64,000 bases of DNA, taken from contig JASFHK010000003.1 of the NCBI GenBank assembly GCA_050123275.1, positions 1 through 64,000 of the forward strand, in the 5' to 3' direction. The notes under the pieces are model-generated. The model searched no databases, was not told the DNA's origin, and was given only the letters and a program-made list of their open reading frames with translations. Below are positions 1 to 7,183 of this stretch, one piece after another (positions within the stretch are counted from its first letter, which is position 1; each line of letters starts with the position of its first letter). The DNA is from E44-bin88 sp050123275 (GTDB lineage Bacteria > Chloroflexota > Dehalococcoidia > Dehalococcoidales > BS750m-G39). A program made the position numbers and the translations under genes.

Positions 1-123
1 ATAACGGGATATAGCCTCGTAGGTGTATTGGGAACAGGTCGGGGTAAAACGACAGTTAGACGGCATAATCCTTGAAATCGTAAGCTGATAAAGCCTAATT
101 AACCCTAAGGCAAGCTCCTTCAT
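1..123 (-). CDS. yidD: Membrane protein insertion efficiency factor YidD (partial, cut by window edge)
   Basis: The first 41 residues of YidD are encoded on the minus strand and the gene runs off the left edge. The translation begins MKELALGLIRLYQLTIS and continues to CRFTPTCSQYTYEAI, the family's conserved N-terminal helix followed by the cysteine motif. YidD is a small membrane-associated protein that assists YidC-dependent insertion of inner-membrane proteins. I chose the ATG at 123 because a GGGAG lies just upstream and because the conserved RLYQLTIS stretch would be lost with the later ATG at 66. The gene overlaps the 3' end of rnpA by 29 bp, the usual rpmH-rnpA-yidD order, so translation is probably coupled. 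Confidence 0.9.
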   Translation of the reverse strand, partial: MKELALGLIRLYQLTISRIMPSNCRFTPTCSQYTYEAISRY

Positions 124-457
124 GCTCCCTCGCTAAAATTCTAGCCCGGTTAAGCAACCACCGGACTGTTTTTTCCAGTTCGGCGAAACCGGCCGCCGCC
201 GCCTTGGGACGGGCGATGAAAATGATGTCCCATCCCCCCTCCAGTGGCAGCGAACGCATTATTTCTCTCAAGCGGCGCTTCACCTGGTTTCTCACCACCG
301 CCCCACCCACGCGCCGACTTACCGAAAAGCCGTAACGAGACCGAGCCAGCTTGTTGGCTAAAGCCTTCATTACTATCAGGTCGCTCACCCACGAGTTGCC
401 TTTATCATAGACCAGAGCGTACTGCTCTGGTTTGTTAAGGTAAGCTTCACCTCGCAT
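95..457 (-). CDS. rnpA: Ribonuclease P protein component
   Basis: This 120-residue basic protein is the protein subunit of RNase P, which matures the 5' ends of tRNAs together with the rnpB RNA. The family's RNR signature is visible as RNQVKRRLRE at residues 56-65, preceded by the FSVSRRVGGAVVRN strand that contributes to the pre-tRNA leader cleft. Length is typical (110-125 residues). It starts 2 bp after the rpmH stop and overlaps yidD at its end, the standard bacterial order near oriC. No dnaA or other origin genes are visible here, so proximity to oriC cannot be judged. Confidence 0.95.
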   Translation of the reverse strand: MRGEAYLNKPEQYALVYDKGNSWVSDLIVMKALANKLARSRYGFSVSRRVGGAVVRNQVKRRLREIMRSLPLEGGWDIIFIARPKAAAAGFAELEKTVRWLLNRARILAREHEGACLRVN

Positions 458-459
458 GG

Positions 460-600
460 TTACACCACGGTCAAACGCTTACGTCCCTTAAGCCGGCGCG
501 CCTTTAAGACATCGCGGCCACCACGGGTACTCATTCTGGCCCTAAAGCCGTGTTCTCGTTTTCGGGGAATACTCTTTGGTTGATAAGTTCTCTTAGGCAC
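460..600 (-). CDS. rpmH: 50S ribosomal protein L34
   Basis: This 46-codon gene translates as MPKRTYQPKSIPRKREHGF at its start and ends KGRKRLTVV, a complete and typical L34. L34 is a small arginine/lysine-rich protein of the large subunit that packs against 23S rRNA. The start codon is GTG at 600 (read on the minus strand), with a GGAG about 8 nt upstream. It is followed after 2 bp by rnpA. A weak possible promoter lies upstream, with TTGACG at 649-654 and TATAGA at 628-633, but the spacer is only 15 bp. Confidence 0.96.
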   Translation of the reverse strand: MPKRTYQPKSIPRKREHGFRARMSTRGGRDVLKARRLKGRKRLTVV

Positions 601-697
601 GATAACTCCGTAACCGAATTAGGCTGCTCTATATTTATATCTCCGGGGCGTCAAAAGCATAAAAGCGGATTCCGGACGCCGCCAAAGGCACCCGGAA

Positions 698-1000
698 CTA
701 GTCGCGAACGCCCACTCCCCCTGTCGCGTGAATATGAGCCGGTACGTAGGGCAAAAGAGCCAGGTGCCGCGCCCGCTTTATGGCCAGCGCCAGAGCACGC
801 TGGTGCTTGGCGCAGGTGCCGGTCTTACGTCGGGGACCAATCTTGCCCCTGTCCGATATGTAATGGCGCAGTTTAACCGGGTCTTTGTAATCTATCGTCT
901 TGACGTTATCGACGCAGAGGGAACAAAACTTGCGCCGGGGTATGTATCTCGACCTACCCGACCTTCTCGGTCTGCCTTCGTCAGCTCTTTTTCTAGCCAC
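698..1000 (-). CDS. rpsR: 30S ribosomal protein S18
   Basis: This 100-residue basic protein matches S18. The conserved core KFCSLCVDNVKTIDYKD is followed by LRHYISDRGKIGPRRKTGTC and the C-terminal AIKRARHLALLPY. S18 binds the platform of the small subunit next to S6, whose gene lies in the same operon. The N-terminal extension (residues 1-22) is rich in Arg, and residues after 88 form a short Gly/Val-rich tail, making it slightly longer than the usual 75-90 residues. It is the last gene of rpsF-ssb-rpsR, the common bacterial order. About 97 bp separate it from rpmH. Confidence 0.95.
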   Translation of the reverse strand: MARKRADEGRPRRSGRSRYIPRRKFCSLCVDNVKTIDYKDPVKLRHYISDRGKIGPRRKTGTCAKHQRALALAIKRARHLALLPYVPAHIHATGGVGVRD

Positions 1001-1037
1001 CTCTTATTCCGTTACCTAAACCCTTCCTAGTAAATTT

Positions 1038-1466
1038 CTAACCCTCATCGGGGAAAGGCGCGTCATCCACCACCGCCGGCTCCGGCTCGCTGTGAGCCGT
1101 ATCCTCACCGCTCTCTCCAGAAACGGGAGCCGTTGCCTGCCGGTCGAGGAAGAGCACCCGGTTAGCCACTATTTCGGAGCGAGAGCGCTGCTGTCCGTCC
1201 TGGCCTTCCCAGCTACGGGTGTGCAGCCTGCCCTCGGCATAAACGCGTTGACCTTTGGTCAAATACTGGTTGCAATTTTCGGCTAGTCTGTTCCAGGCGA
1301 CTACGGTAAACCATTCCGTCTCCTGTCTCCGCTCGCCTTCGGGGGTCGTGTAAACTCTGTTGGTGGCAACTCGGAACGAAGTTACCGGGTTGCCGTTGGG
1401 GGTGAAACGCATTTCGGGTTCAGTGCCAACATTTCCTATAATCATCACTTTGTTCAAGGTCAACAT
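1038..1466 (-). CDS. ssb: Single-stranded DNA-binding protein
   Basis: This 142-residue protein is a bacterial-type SSB. It has an N-terminal OB fold (about residues 1-108, starting MLTLNKVMIIGNVGTEPEMR, with the conserved WFTVVAWNRLAE strand), then a disordered Ser/Glu-rich linker, then an acidic tail. SSB coats single-stranded DNA as a tetramer and recruits repair and replication proteins through its tail. The tail reads DDAPFPDEG, so the usual terminal DDxPF tip is present but followed by four further residues, which may weaken tip-dependent contacts. It sits between rpsF and rpsR. A GAAAGGAG sequence precedes the start. Confidence 0.95.
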   Translation of the reverse strand: MLTLNKVMIIGNVGTEPEMRFTPNGNPVTSFRVATNRVYTTPEGERRQETEWFTVVAWNRLAENCNQYLTKGQRVYAEGRLHTRSWEGQDGQQRSRSEIVANRVLFLDRQATAPVSGESGEDTAHSEPEPAVVDDAPFPDEG

Positions 1467-1521
1467 CCATTCACTCCTTTCGCCTCACCGACGTCGTAGG
1501 AAACAGGCGTTTCTCCTTAAA

Positions 1522-1830
1522 TTAGCTGTCTAATCTTACCAGTAAATGCCGTAGCACCTCCTCGGAAATCCTCAAGCTCGCCTCAAGCTCTTTACCCGTT
1601 GACGGTCTCATCTTGCAACGGGTCAGAACGTAATTGCCCTCCAGAAAGCGTTTTATGGGATAAGCCATCTTGCGCTTGCCCCACCGGTCCACGTCTTCCA
1701 CCGTGCCGTCTTTCTGGGTTATGATGCGGCTGATGTTATCCAGCAGGCGGTCAACGCCCTCATCGTCGACTTCGGGACTGATGATGACCACCAGTTCGTA
1801 GTCGCGAAGCTTCTTTTCCTCGGTAACCAT
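1522..1830 (-). CDS. rpsF: 30S ribosomal protein S6
   Basis: This is S6, the small-subunit platform protein that pairs with S18. The ferredoxin-like core is recognisable from LRDYELVVIISPEVDDE through DRWGKRKMAYPIKRFLEGNYVL. The start is ambiguous. In-frame ATGs at 1830, 1848 and 1860 occur close together, and those at 1830 and 1848 are each preceded by AAGGAGCA. I give the innermost start because it leaves only nine residues before the conserved RDYE, as in other S6 proteins. The more upstream starts would add MVTKEH or MKEHMVTKEH. The first gene of the rpsF-ssb-rpsR operon. Confidence 0.93.
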   Translation of the reverse strand: MVTEEKKLRDYELVVIISPEVDDEGVDRLLDNISRIITQKDGTVEDVDRWGKRKMAYPIKRFLEGNYVLTRCKMRPSTGKELEASLRISEEVLRHLLVRLDS

Positions 1831-1876
1831 ATGCTCCTTAGTAACCATGTGCTCCTTCATAAAGTTGAGATTAGCT

Positions 1877-1905
1877 ATTATAGCATACAACCATTAATGC
1901 AACAA
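1877..1905 (-). promoter_or_regulatory. Predicted sigma70-type promoter of rpsF-ssb-rpsR
   Basis: On the minus strand a perfect TATAAT (1877-1882) lies 17 bp from a weak -35 element TTGTTG (1900-1905). Transcription would begin near 1870, leaving a short leader that contains the tandem rpsF start region. The prediction rests on sequence match only. Confidence 0.55.
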
Positions 1906-1969
1906 TACCTGGACTCCGGGACAGCTTGACACCACACAGGCAGCCCTGATAGACTTTTAGTTACCAGGA

Positions 1970-2046
1970 GGCCCCGTGGTGTAGCGGTCTAACATGCCAC
2001 CCTGTCACGGTGGAGATCGGGGGTTCGAATCCCCCCGGGGTCGCCA
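1970..2046 (+). tRNA. tRNA-Asp (GTC anticodon)
   Basis: A complete cloverleaf can be folded by eye. The acceptor stem is GGCCCCG with CGGGGTC (one G-T wobble). The anticodon stem-loop is CCACC-CTGTCAC-GGTGG, with anticodon GTC at 2004-2006. The T arm is GGGGG-TTCGAAT-CCCCC. The discriminator G at 2043 is followed by an encoded CCA at 2044-2046. It stands alone on the plus strand between the rpsF operon and a convergent acyl-CoA synthetase gene. Confidence 0.96.
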
Positions 2047-2124
2047 CTCTTCCCCCATTAAAAAGGTAAGCCCGGCATAAAACCGGAACTACGCCAGGTT
2101 TCAAGACTCTTTTTAAAGCCCGGA

Positions 2125-3681
2125 TTAGTTGATGCGCCTTTCGCGCCCTTCCCAGTATTTTTCACGGATTTGCTTTTTGAGCACCTTGCCGCTGGGGTTC
2201 TTGGGCAACTCATCCCAGAAATCGACGGTGGACGGTTTCTTGTAGCTGGCCAGACGACCCTTGCAATGGTCGATAAGCTCCGTCTCGGTCAGCTTTTCGC
2301 CATTCTTCAAGACCACCACCGCCTTCACCGCCTCGCCCCACTTCTCGTCGGGCACGCCGATGACGGCGGCCTCGGCCACCGCCGGGTGGGTCTCCAGCGC
2401 CTGCTCCACCTCACGGGAGTAAATGTTCTCGCCGCCGCTGATGATCATGTCCTTGGAACGATCGACCAGGTAGATATAGCCGTTTTCGTCCCGGCGGGCC
2501 ATGTCGCCGGTATAGAGCCAGCCGTCCTTTATCGTCTTGGCCGTCTCTTCCGGCTGCTTCCAATAGCCGTTCATGTTGCGGTCGCTGTTGGCAACGATTT
2601 CGCCGACCTCGCCGACAGGCACTTCCCGGCCCCTGCCGTCGATAATCTTGAGCTCACCGTCCTTATAGGGCCGGCCCACCGAGGTCAATACCTTGGACTC
2701 CTGGTCGGCAAAGCCCCGGGCGTGCTCTTCCTTATCTAACACCGTCATCAGGTTAGTCTCGGTCTGCCCCAGCACCTGGATAAAGAGGTTACCGAAGGTA
2801 TCCAAACCCTTGCGCAACGTCTCCGCCGGCATGGGGGCGCCGGTATAGACTATCGTGCGCAGGCTGCTCAAGTCGTATTGGTCGAAATCGGGGTCTTCCA
2901 TCAGGCGCGCCAGCATCACCGGCACAAAACAGACGTTGGTCACCTTTTCCTCTTGGATGGTTGCCAGTATCTGTTTGGTGTCGAATTTACGCTGGATAAT
3001 CGTTTTGGCCCCGGCGGCATAGCTGGGGAACATGTAAGCCAACGTACCGCCGACGTGGAAAAAGGGCATCACACAAAGGGTGGTGTCTTCGTCGCTAATC
3101 TGGCGATGGGTGGTCAAGGTCTCCGCGGCTACGCTCCGCTGGGTGTGGACGCTGCCCTTGGGCAAGCCAGTGGTGCCGCTGGTGTAGAAGAGAATGGCCT
3201 CGTCGTCGGCGCCCACGGGTACGGCGGGTTCCTGGGGAGAGGCGTCCGCCAGCATCTTTTCGTAGTCGAGCGTGCCGTCCACGGCGCCGTCCAGGCAGAC
3301 GAAGTTTTCGACGGTGGTCAAATCCGCGCGGATTTCGTTCACGGCTTTTCTAAAAGCCTCTTCCAATATCAGCGTCTTGATTTCGGAGTTATTCAGGAAA
3401 TAGGCCAGCTCGCGGCCCACCGAGCGGTAGTTGAGAGGCACGCAAATAAACCCGGCCTTGATAACGCAAAAAACCTCGAAAAAGCGGGGGGAATTGAAAG
3501 CCAGGATGCCCACCCGATCTCCCTTTTTCATGCCCAGTTTAGTCAGGGCGTCGATAAGCCGGCTCACCCGCTGGTTGAACTCGTTGAAGGTCATCGCCTT
3601 GCCCTCGAAAACAAAGGCGGTCTTATCCCCGTAGAGACGGGTATTCCGTTCGATGATTGTTTTCATGGTACTGCCTGGCAT
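2125..3681 (-). CDS. Acyl-CoA synthetase (AMP-forming, class I adenylate-forming enzyme)
   Basis: This 518-residue enzyme belongs to the ANL superfamily and would activate a carboxylic acid to its acyl-CoA through an acyl-AMP intermediate. The phosphate-binding motif YTSGTTGLPKG is at residues 166-176. Further on are the GWLYTGDMARRDENGYI hinge-region motif, the VDRSKDMIISGGENIYSREVE motif and the C-terminal catalytic lysine in NPSGKVLKKQIREKY. The start at 3681 has AAGGAGAG upstream, whereas the second Met at residue 6 has none. The substrate cannot be read from sequence. Given the acyl-CoA dehydrogenases elsewhere in the window, a fatty or cyclic acid is plausible. Confidence 0.9.
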   Translation of the reverse strand: MPGSTMKTIIERNTRLYGDKTAFVFEGKAMTFNEFNQRVSRLIDALTKLGMKKGDRVGILAFNSPRFFEVFCVIKAGFICVPLNYRSVGRELAYFLNNSEIKTLILEEAFRKAVNEIRADLTTVENFVCLDGAVDGTLDYEKMLADASPQEPAVPVGADDEAILFYTSGTTGLPKGSVHTQRSVAAETLTTHRQISDEDTTLCVMPFFHVGGTLAYMFPSYAAGAKTIIQRKFDTKQILATIQEEKVTNVCFVPVMLARLMEDPDFDQYDLSSLRTIVYTGAPMPAETLRKGLDTFGNLFIQVLGQTETNLMTVLDKEEHARGFADQESKVLTSVGRPYKDGELKIIDGRGREVPVGEVGEIVANSDRNMNGYWKQPEETAKTIKDGWLYTGDMARRDENGYIYLVDRSKDMIISGGENIYSREVEQALETHPAVAEAAVIGVPDEKWGEAVKAVVVLKNGEKLTETELIDHCKGRLASYKKPSTVDFWDELPKNPSGKVLKKQIREKYWEGRERRIN

Positions 3682-3965
3682 TATTCTCTCCTTAATTATT
3701 AATAAACGTTGCGGCTAACCCAAAAGTAGGCAGCCGCGTGCCAGCGGCCGACCGCGTTCTGGAATTGCATAGCTGAACTGCAGACAGAAGCGCCCGTTAG
3801 TTGGGCCGGGTGTAGCGCGCGTATAAATAGCTCGCCTTGGCGAACACCTTTTTAACTATAAAAAACAGCCCTCGTCGGGGTTATAATAATAGGAAAGGGT
3901 GTTTTACGCTCTTCACTTTATAATTTTGGAAAGAAAACTACAATAATATCCTATTCAATAATACC

Positions 3966-4883
3966 CTATTCCCTCAAATAGGCGAAAGCGGCCAGGGCCG
4001 CGGCGGCGCCGTCGCCGACGGCGGTAGCCACCTGGCGCGCCGAAGCCCGGCGCACGTCGCCGGCGGCAAAAATACCGGCCGCCGAGGTCGCCATGTCACC
4101 GTCGGTAACGATATTCCCGTTTTTGGTCAGCTTCATTGTGTTAGCAAACTGCTGGCTGTTGGGCTCGAGCCCCACGGCGACGAAAACGCCGTCCACCACC
4201 AGCGTCGAAATCTTATCGGTCTTAACGTTGCGCAGTTTGAGCGCCTTGACCACCTCCCCGCCCACAACCTCCTCGACCACGCTGTCCCAGACAAACTCTA
4301 CCTTGGGCTGGTCTTTGGCCCTTTTTTCTAGAACCTTACCGGCGCGCAGCTGGTCGCGGCGGTGAATGACGTAGACCTTACTGGCGTGCTGAACCAGTTC
4401 GATGGCGTCGGTGATGGCGGCGTCGCCTCCCCCCACCACGGCCACCTCCTTCTGGCGGAAGAAAAAGCCATCGCAGGTAGCGCAGTAGGAGACGCCGTGC
4501 CCCACCAGTGTTTCCTCGCCGGGAACGCCCAGCTTCCGGTACTCCGAGCCGGTGGCGATAATCACCGCCCCCGCCTCCAGGCTCTTATCGCCTGCTTTAA
4601 TTTTATGCGTCTTGCCCGCTTCCAGGGCGCTAACGTCGCCCGTCAGCGTTTCCAGACCGTATTTAGCCGCCTGCTTTTGCATCAACGCCCCCAGCTCGAT
4701 GCCGGGCACGCCGTCGGGGAAACCGGGGTAGTTCTCCACCAGCGGCGCGTTCACTATCTGGCCGCCGTAGGCGCCGCGCTCGATGAGCAGGCTTTTCAGC
4801 CCCGCCCGCGCCGTGTAAAGCCCGGCGGTAAGCCCCGCCGGCCCCCCGCCGATGATAATCACGTCGTAAGCTGTTTGTGTCAT
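3966..4883 (-). CDS. trxB: Thioredoxin-disulfide reductase
   Basis: This 305-residue flavoprotein matches low-molecular-weight thioredoxin reductase, which uses NADPH to reduce thioredoxin in the cytoplasm. The FAD-binding GGGPAG is at residues 12-17, the redox-active CATC at 134-137, the NADPH-binding GGGDAA at 151-156, and the second FAD motif GIFAAGDVR lies near the C terminus. Length is typical. The spacer on its downstream side (3682-3965) is AT-rich and holds no gene or convincing terminator that I can see. No thioredoxin gene is adjacent. Confidence 0.93.
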   Translation of the reverse strand: MTQTAYDVIIIGGGPAGLTAGLYTARAGLKSLLIERGAYGGQIVNAPLVENYPGFPDGVPGIELGALMQKQAAKYGLETLTGDVSALEAGKTHKIKAGDKSLEAGAVIIATGSEYRKLGVPGEETLVGHGVSYCATCDGFFFRQKEVAVVGGGDAAITDAIELVQHASKVYVIHRRDQLRAGKVLEKRAKDQPKVEFVWDSVVEEVVGGEVVKALKLRNVKTDKISTLVVDGVFVAVGLEPNSQQFANTMKLTKNGNIVTDGDMATSAAGIFAAGDVRRASARQVATAVGDGAAAALAAFAYLRE

Positions 4884-5025
4884 ATCGAAGCGTCGTCCTT
4901 CCCCTGGCCTGATTGCTTCCTTAGATTATAACATAGAACATCCGGCCACCGGGACGGCTTTCGGCAACACTTGTCTTATGGTAACCACAACGTGTAGAAT
5001 CTAGTGAAAGGCTCAAGGTGCGGTT

Positions 5026-6480
5026 TTGAAAAAGAGCGACAACAGGCCGATTAACTGGCAGCACATCTTCGACCCCGGTACGGTAGCGGTCATCGGCGCC
5101 TCCAACAACCCCGGCTCCTGGGGGCACGGTATCATGAAGCACCTGCTCCGCCCCAAGCGCCGTAAAATCTACCCGGTCAATCCCAAAGCCGCCGAGGTCA
5201 TGGGGGTCAAATCCTACGCCAGCGTGCTCGACATCCCCGACCCCGTGGAGCTGGTCGTCATCGCCGTGGCCTCCCCGCGCGTGCCCGAGCTAATCCGCGA
5301 GTGCGTCCAGAAAGGGATAAAAGCGGCAGTGGTTATCTCCGGCGGTTTCGGCGAAAGCGGCGGCGAGGGCGTCGAGCTGGAACGAGACCTGGTCGAGGTC
5401 GCCCGCAAGGGCGACATACGCTTTATCGGCCCCAACACGATGGGTCACGCCGACACCGACTCCCAGCTTTCCACGCTGGCCTGGACCTTCGAGACGCCCC
5501 CGGGCCCCGTGGCGCTCGTCGCCCAGAGCGGCAACTACGGCCACCGCATCCTGCACCGCGGCATGATGTCGGGCATCGGCTTCAGCAAGTTCATCTGCAC
5601 CGGCAACGAAGCCGACCTTCATTTGGAAGACTATTTCGAACACGTCATGGACGACGATAATACCCGCATCATCGCCGTCTATATCGAAGGGCTGCGCGAG
5701 GGACGGCGCTTCTTCGAACTGGCCAGGAAGACCACCCCCCGCAAGCCCGTCATCGCCATCAAGGCGGGCGCCACCAGAGCATCGGCGGCGGCGGCGATGT
5801 CCCACACCGCCACCCTGGCCGGCTCGGACAGAATCTACGCGGCGGCCTTTCACCAGGCGGGCGTGCTCCGCGTCGAAGACGACGACGAGCTTTGCGACGT
5901 GGTCACCGCCCTGCTCTACCAGCCTTTGCCCCACGGGCGCAAGATAGGTATTCTGACCATCGGCGGGGGCTTAGGGGTAATGTCCGCCGAAGCCTGTGAA
6001 AAAGAGGGGCTGGAAATCCCCGCCCTGGCTCCGGCCACCATAGAGACATTGAACCGCCACCTGCCGCCGCGCTGGTCCCACGCCAACCCGGTGGACATGG
6101 CCGGCATCAGCATGGTGGAAAACCCGGTTATCTTCCCCTCACTCTACGCCATGATGGACGACAAAGATATCGACGCCATACTGCTCCAGGCGCCGCTGGG
6201 CGCCAACACCGACCGTTTGGCCACCATGTTCGATAAAGAGGAAATCAAGGCCTACCGCAAGGCGGAAAAAGCCGCCCTCGACGAGCTAAGCCGGCGGGTC
6301 AAGCATGACGAAAAGCCGGTGTTCATGGTCAAGCCCGCCGTCGAATTCGCCACCGACCCCGAAGTAGCCTCTCTCTTCAGCCAGCAGGGCATCCCCGTCT
6401 ATCCCAGTCCCCGCCGCGCCGCCCGGGTGCTCAACCACCTCGCCTGGTACCGGGACTACCTCGATTCTATCGGCAAATAA
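5026..6480 (+). CDS. CoA-ligase alpha-subunit-type protein (ADP-forming acyl-CoA synthetase alpha-like)
   Basis: This 484-residue protein has the alpha-subunit architecture of ADP-forming acyl-CoA synthetases. It has an N-terminal CoA-binding Rossmann domain (GTVAVIGASNNPGSWG, residues 18-33) followed by two succinyl-CoA-ligase-like flavodoxin domains. The phospho-accepting histidine is His260, in the motif SHTATLAGSD. Such enzymes interconvert acyl-CoA + ADP + Pi and acid + ATP + CoA, conserving energy in anaerobes, but they need an ATP-grasp beta part. None is fused here and no beta gene is adjacent, so the partner must be elsewhere, or the protein is a lone CoA-binding homologue. The start is TTG at 5026, with AAGGTG upstream; it is divergent from trxB. 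Confidence 0.8.
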   Translation: MKKSDNRPINWQHIFDPGTVAVIGASNNPGSWGHGIMKHLLRPKRRKIYPVNPKAAEVMGVKSYASVLDIPDPVELVVIAVASPRVPELIRECVQKGIKAAVVISGGFGESGGEGVELERDLVEVARKGDIRFIGPNTMGHADTDSQLSTLAWTFETPPGPVALVAQSGNYGHRILHRGMMSGIGFSKFICTGNEADLHLEDYFEHVMDDDNTRIIAVYIEGLREGRRFFELARKTTPRKPVIAIKAGATRASAAAAMSHTATLAGSDRIYAAAFHQAGVLRVEDDDELCDVVTALLYQPLPHGRKIGILTIGGGLGVMSAEACEKEGLEIPALAPATIETLNRHLPPRWSHANPVDMAGISMVENPVIFPSLYAMMDDKDIDAILLQAPLGANTDRLATMFDKEEIKAYRKAEKAALDELSRRVKHDEKPVFMVKPAVEFATDPEVASLFSQQGIPVYPSPRRAARVLNHLAWYRDYLDSIGK

Positions 6481-6674
6481 ATCCCCACCCCCAAAAGCCG
6501 ATTATACTCAACAATAGTTGACCCGCTCCGAATACTGCCTGTCAACCGTCCCGGAGAGGTAATTATTCTAGCCTCCAGTCCACAAACAGCCGTAACAGGC
6601 AGAAAAAACGAGCAAAAGCGCAATCGGACAAGTATGAAAGGGCAAAAGCCCATTCCCTCTCCCATACAATTCAC

Positions 6675-6704
6675 TTGACGCCGACTCTCTCCAATCAGTA
6701 AGAT
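6675..6704 (+). promoter_or_regulatory. Predicted promoter giving a leaderless mRNA
   Basis: TTGACG (6675-6680) and TAAGAT (6699-6704) are separated by 18 bp. The ATG of the zinc-ribbon gene begins at 6710, six bases after the -10 box, exactly where transcription would be expected to start. No Shine-Dalgarno sequence precedes that ATG, which supports a leaderless transcript. Confidence 0.5.
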
Positions 6705-6709
6705 AGAGT

Positions 6710-6934
6710 ATGCTCGAAGGCAAATGCCCAAAGTGCGCCTATCATTGTTCTGGTTGGGCGTTGCAATTTCCCCAAAATCAGGCGTGTCCCAAGTGCGGTT
6801 CGGGGCTGGTGATTACGGAAGGCGGACGCAAAGTCTCCACCGGTTATTCCCCATTTACCGCCGAGAAGTACGTCATCGACGCCCCCTCCAAGAAGAAGAG
6901 CTCCAGCGGCTCGGAAAAGCCGTCCCGCTCTTAA
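6710..6934 (+). CDS. Small zinc-ribbon protein of unknown function
   Basis: This 74-residue protein starts MLEGKCPKCAYHCSG and has two CPKC knuckles (Cys6/Cys9 and Cys26/Cys29), so it probably binds one zinc ion in a treble-clef or rubredoxin-like ribbon. Residues 55-74 form a Ser/Lys-rich disordered tail. I do not recognise a specific family. It is monocistronic, lying between the CoA-ligase gene and the FAD dehydrogenase cluster. A promoter at 6675-6704 would start the transcript at or next to the ATG. The cysteine spacing, the matching promoter and the absence of a competing frame support a real gene. Confidence 0.65.
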   Translation: MLEGKCPKCAYHCSGWALQFPQNQACPKCGSGLVITEGGRKVSTGYSPFTAEKYVIDAPSKKKSSSGSEKPSRS

Positions 6935-6970
6935 CTTCCTCGCGCGCCCGGCAGCCACGTCTTCGGCTCT

Positions 6971-7014
6971 ACTGTCCCCAAAATTTACCCCTGATTCCAC
7001 TGTCCCCAAAATTT
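6971..7014 (+). repeat. Two 16-bp direct repeats (ACTGTCCCCAAAATTT)
   Basis: The 16-mer occurs at 6971-6986 and again at 6999-7014, 28 bp apart start to start, in the spacer between the zinc-ribbon gene and the FAD dehydrogenase operon. TGTCCCC recurs in the palindrome at 11584-11620. Their function is unknown. They could be remnants of REP-like or transposon-end sequence, or binding sites near the start of the following operon. Confidence 0.6.
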
Positions 7015-7115
7015 GCTATTCTCCATTATTTTATGCTATCCTGAAGCGGCAAAAGGTCTCCAGCACTTCAATTCGAGTGCTGCCCTGCGCCAGTTTGGAG
7101 GTAAACCACACCTCA

Positions 7116-7145
7116 GACCCACCAAAGACAGGGTCGATTTTTTTT
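7116..7145 (+). terminator. Terminator-like hairpin in the leader of the FAD dehydrogenase operon
   Basis: GACCC (7116-7120) and GGGTC (7131-7135) can pair around a 10-nt loop, and eight T residues follow at 7138-7145. It lies 38 bp before the ATG at 7184, on the same strand, so it would end transcription before the operon unless antiterminated. A second hairpin lies upstream, with CAGCACT at 7061-7067 pairing with AGTGCTG at 7076-7082. A weak promoter (TTGCTA 7013-7018, TATCCT 7037-7042) could start the leader near 7049. The 5-bp stem is short, so this is a candidate only. Confidence 0.4.
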
Positions 7146-7183
7146 GATATTAAAAGCACCATAGCAAAGCGGGAGGTAAAACT

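Noticed and set aside
1..600. Proximity to the chromosomal origin, suggested by rpmH-rnpA-yidD.
   Set aside because: No dnaA, dnaN, gyrB, parAB or DnaA-box cluster is visible, and rpsF-ssb-rpsR next to it does not settle it.
665..692. A possible terminator after rpsR (GCGG...GCCGC with TTTT on the minus strand).
   Set aside because: The stem is too short and interrupted to be convincing.
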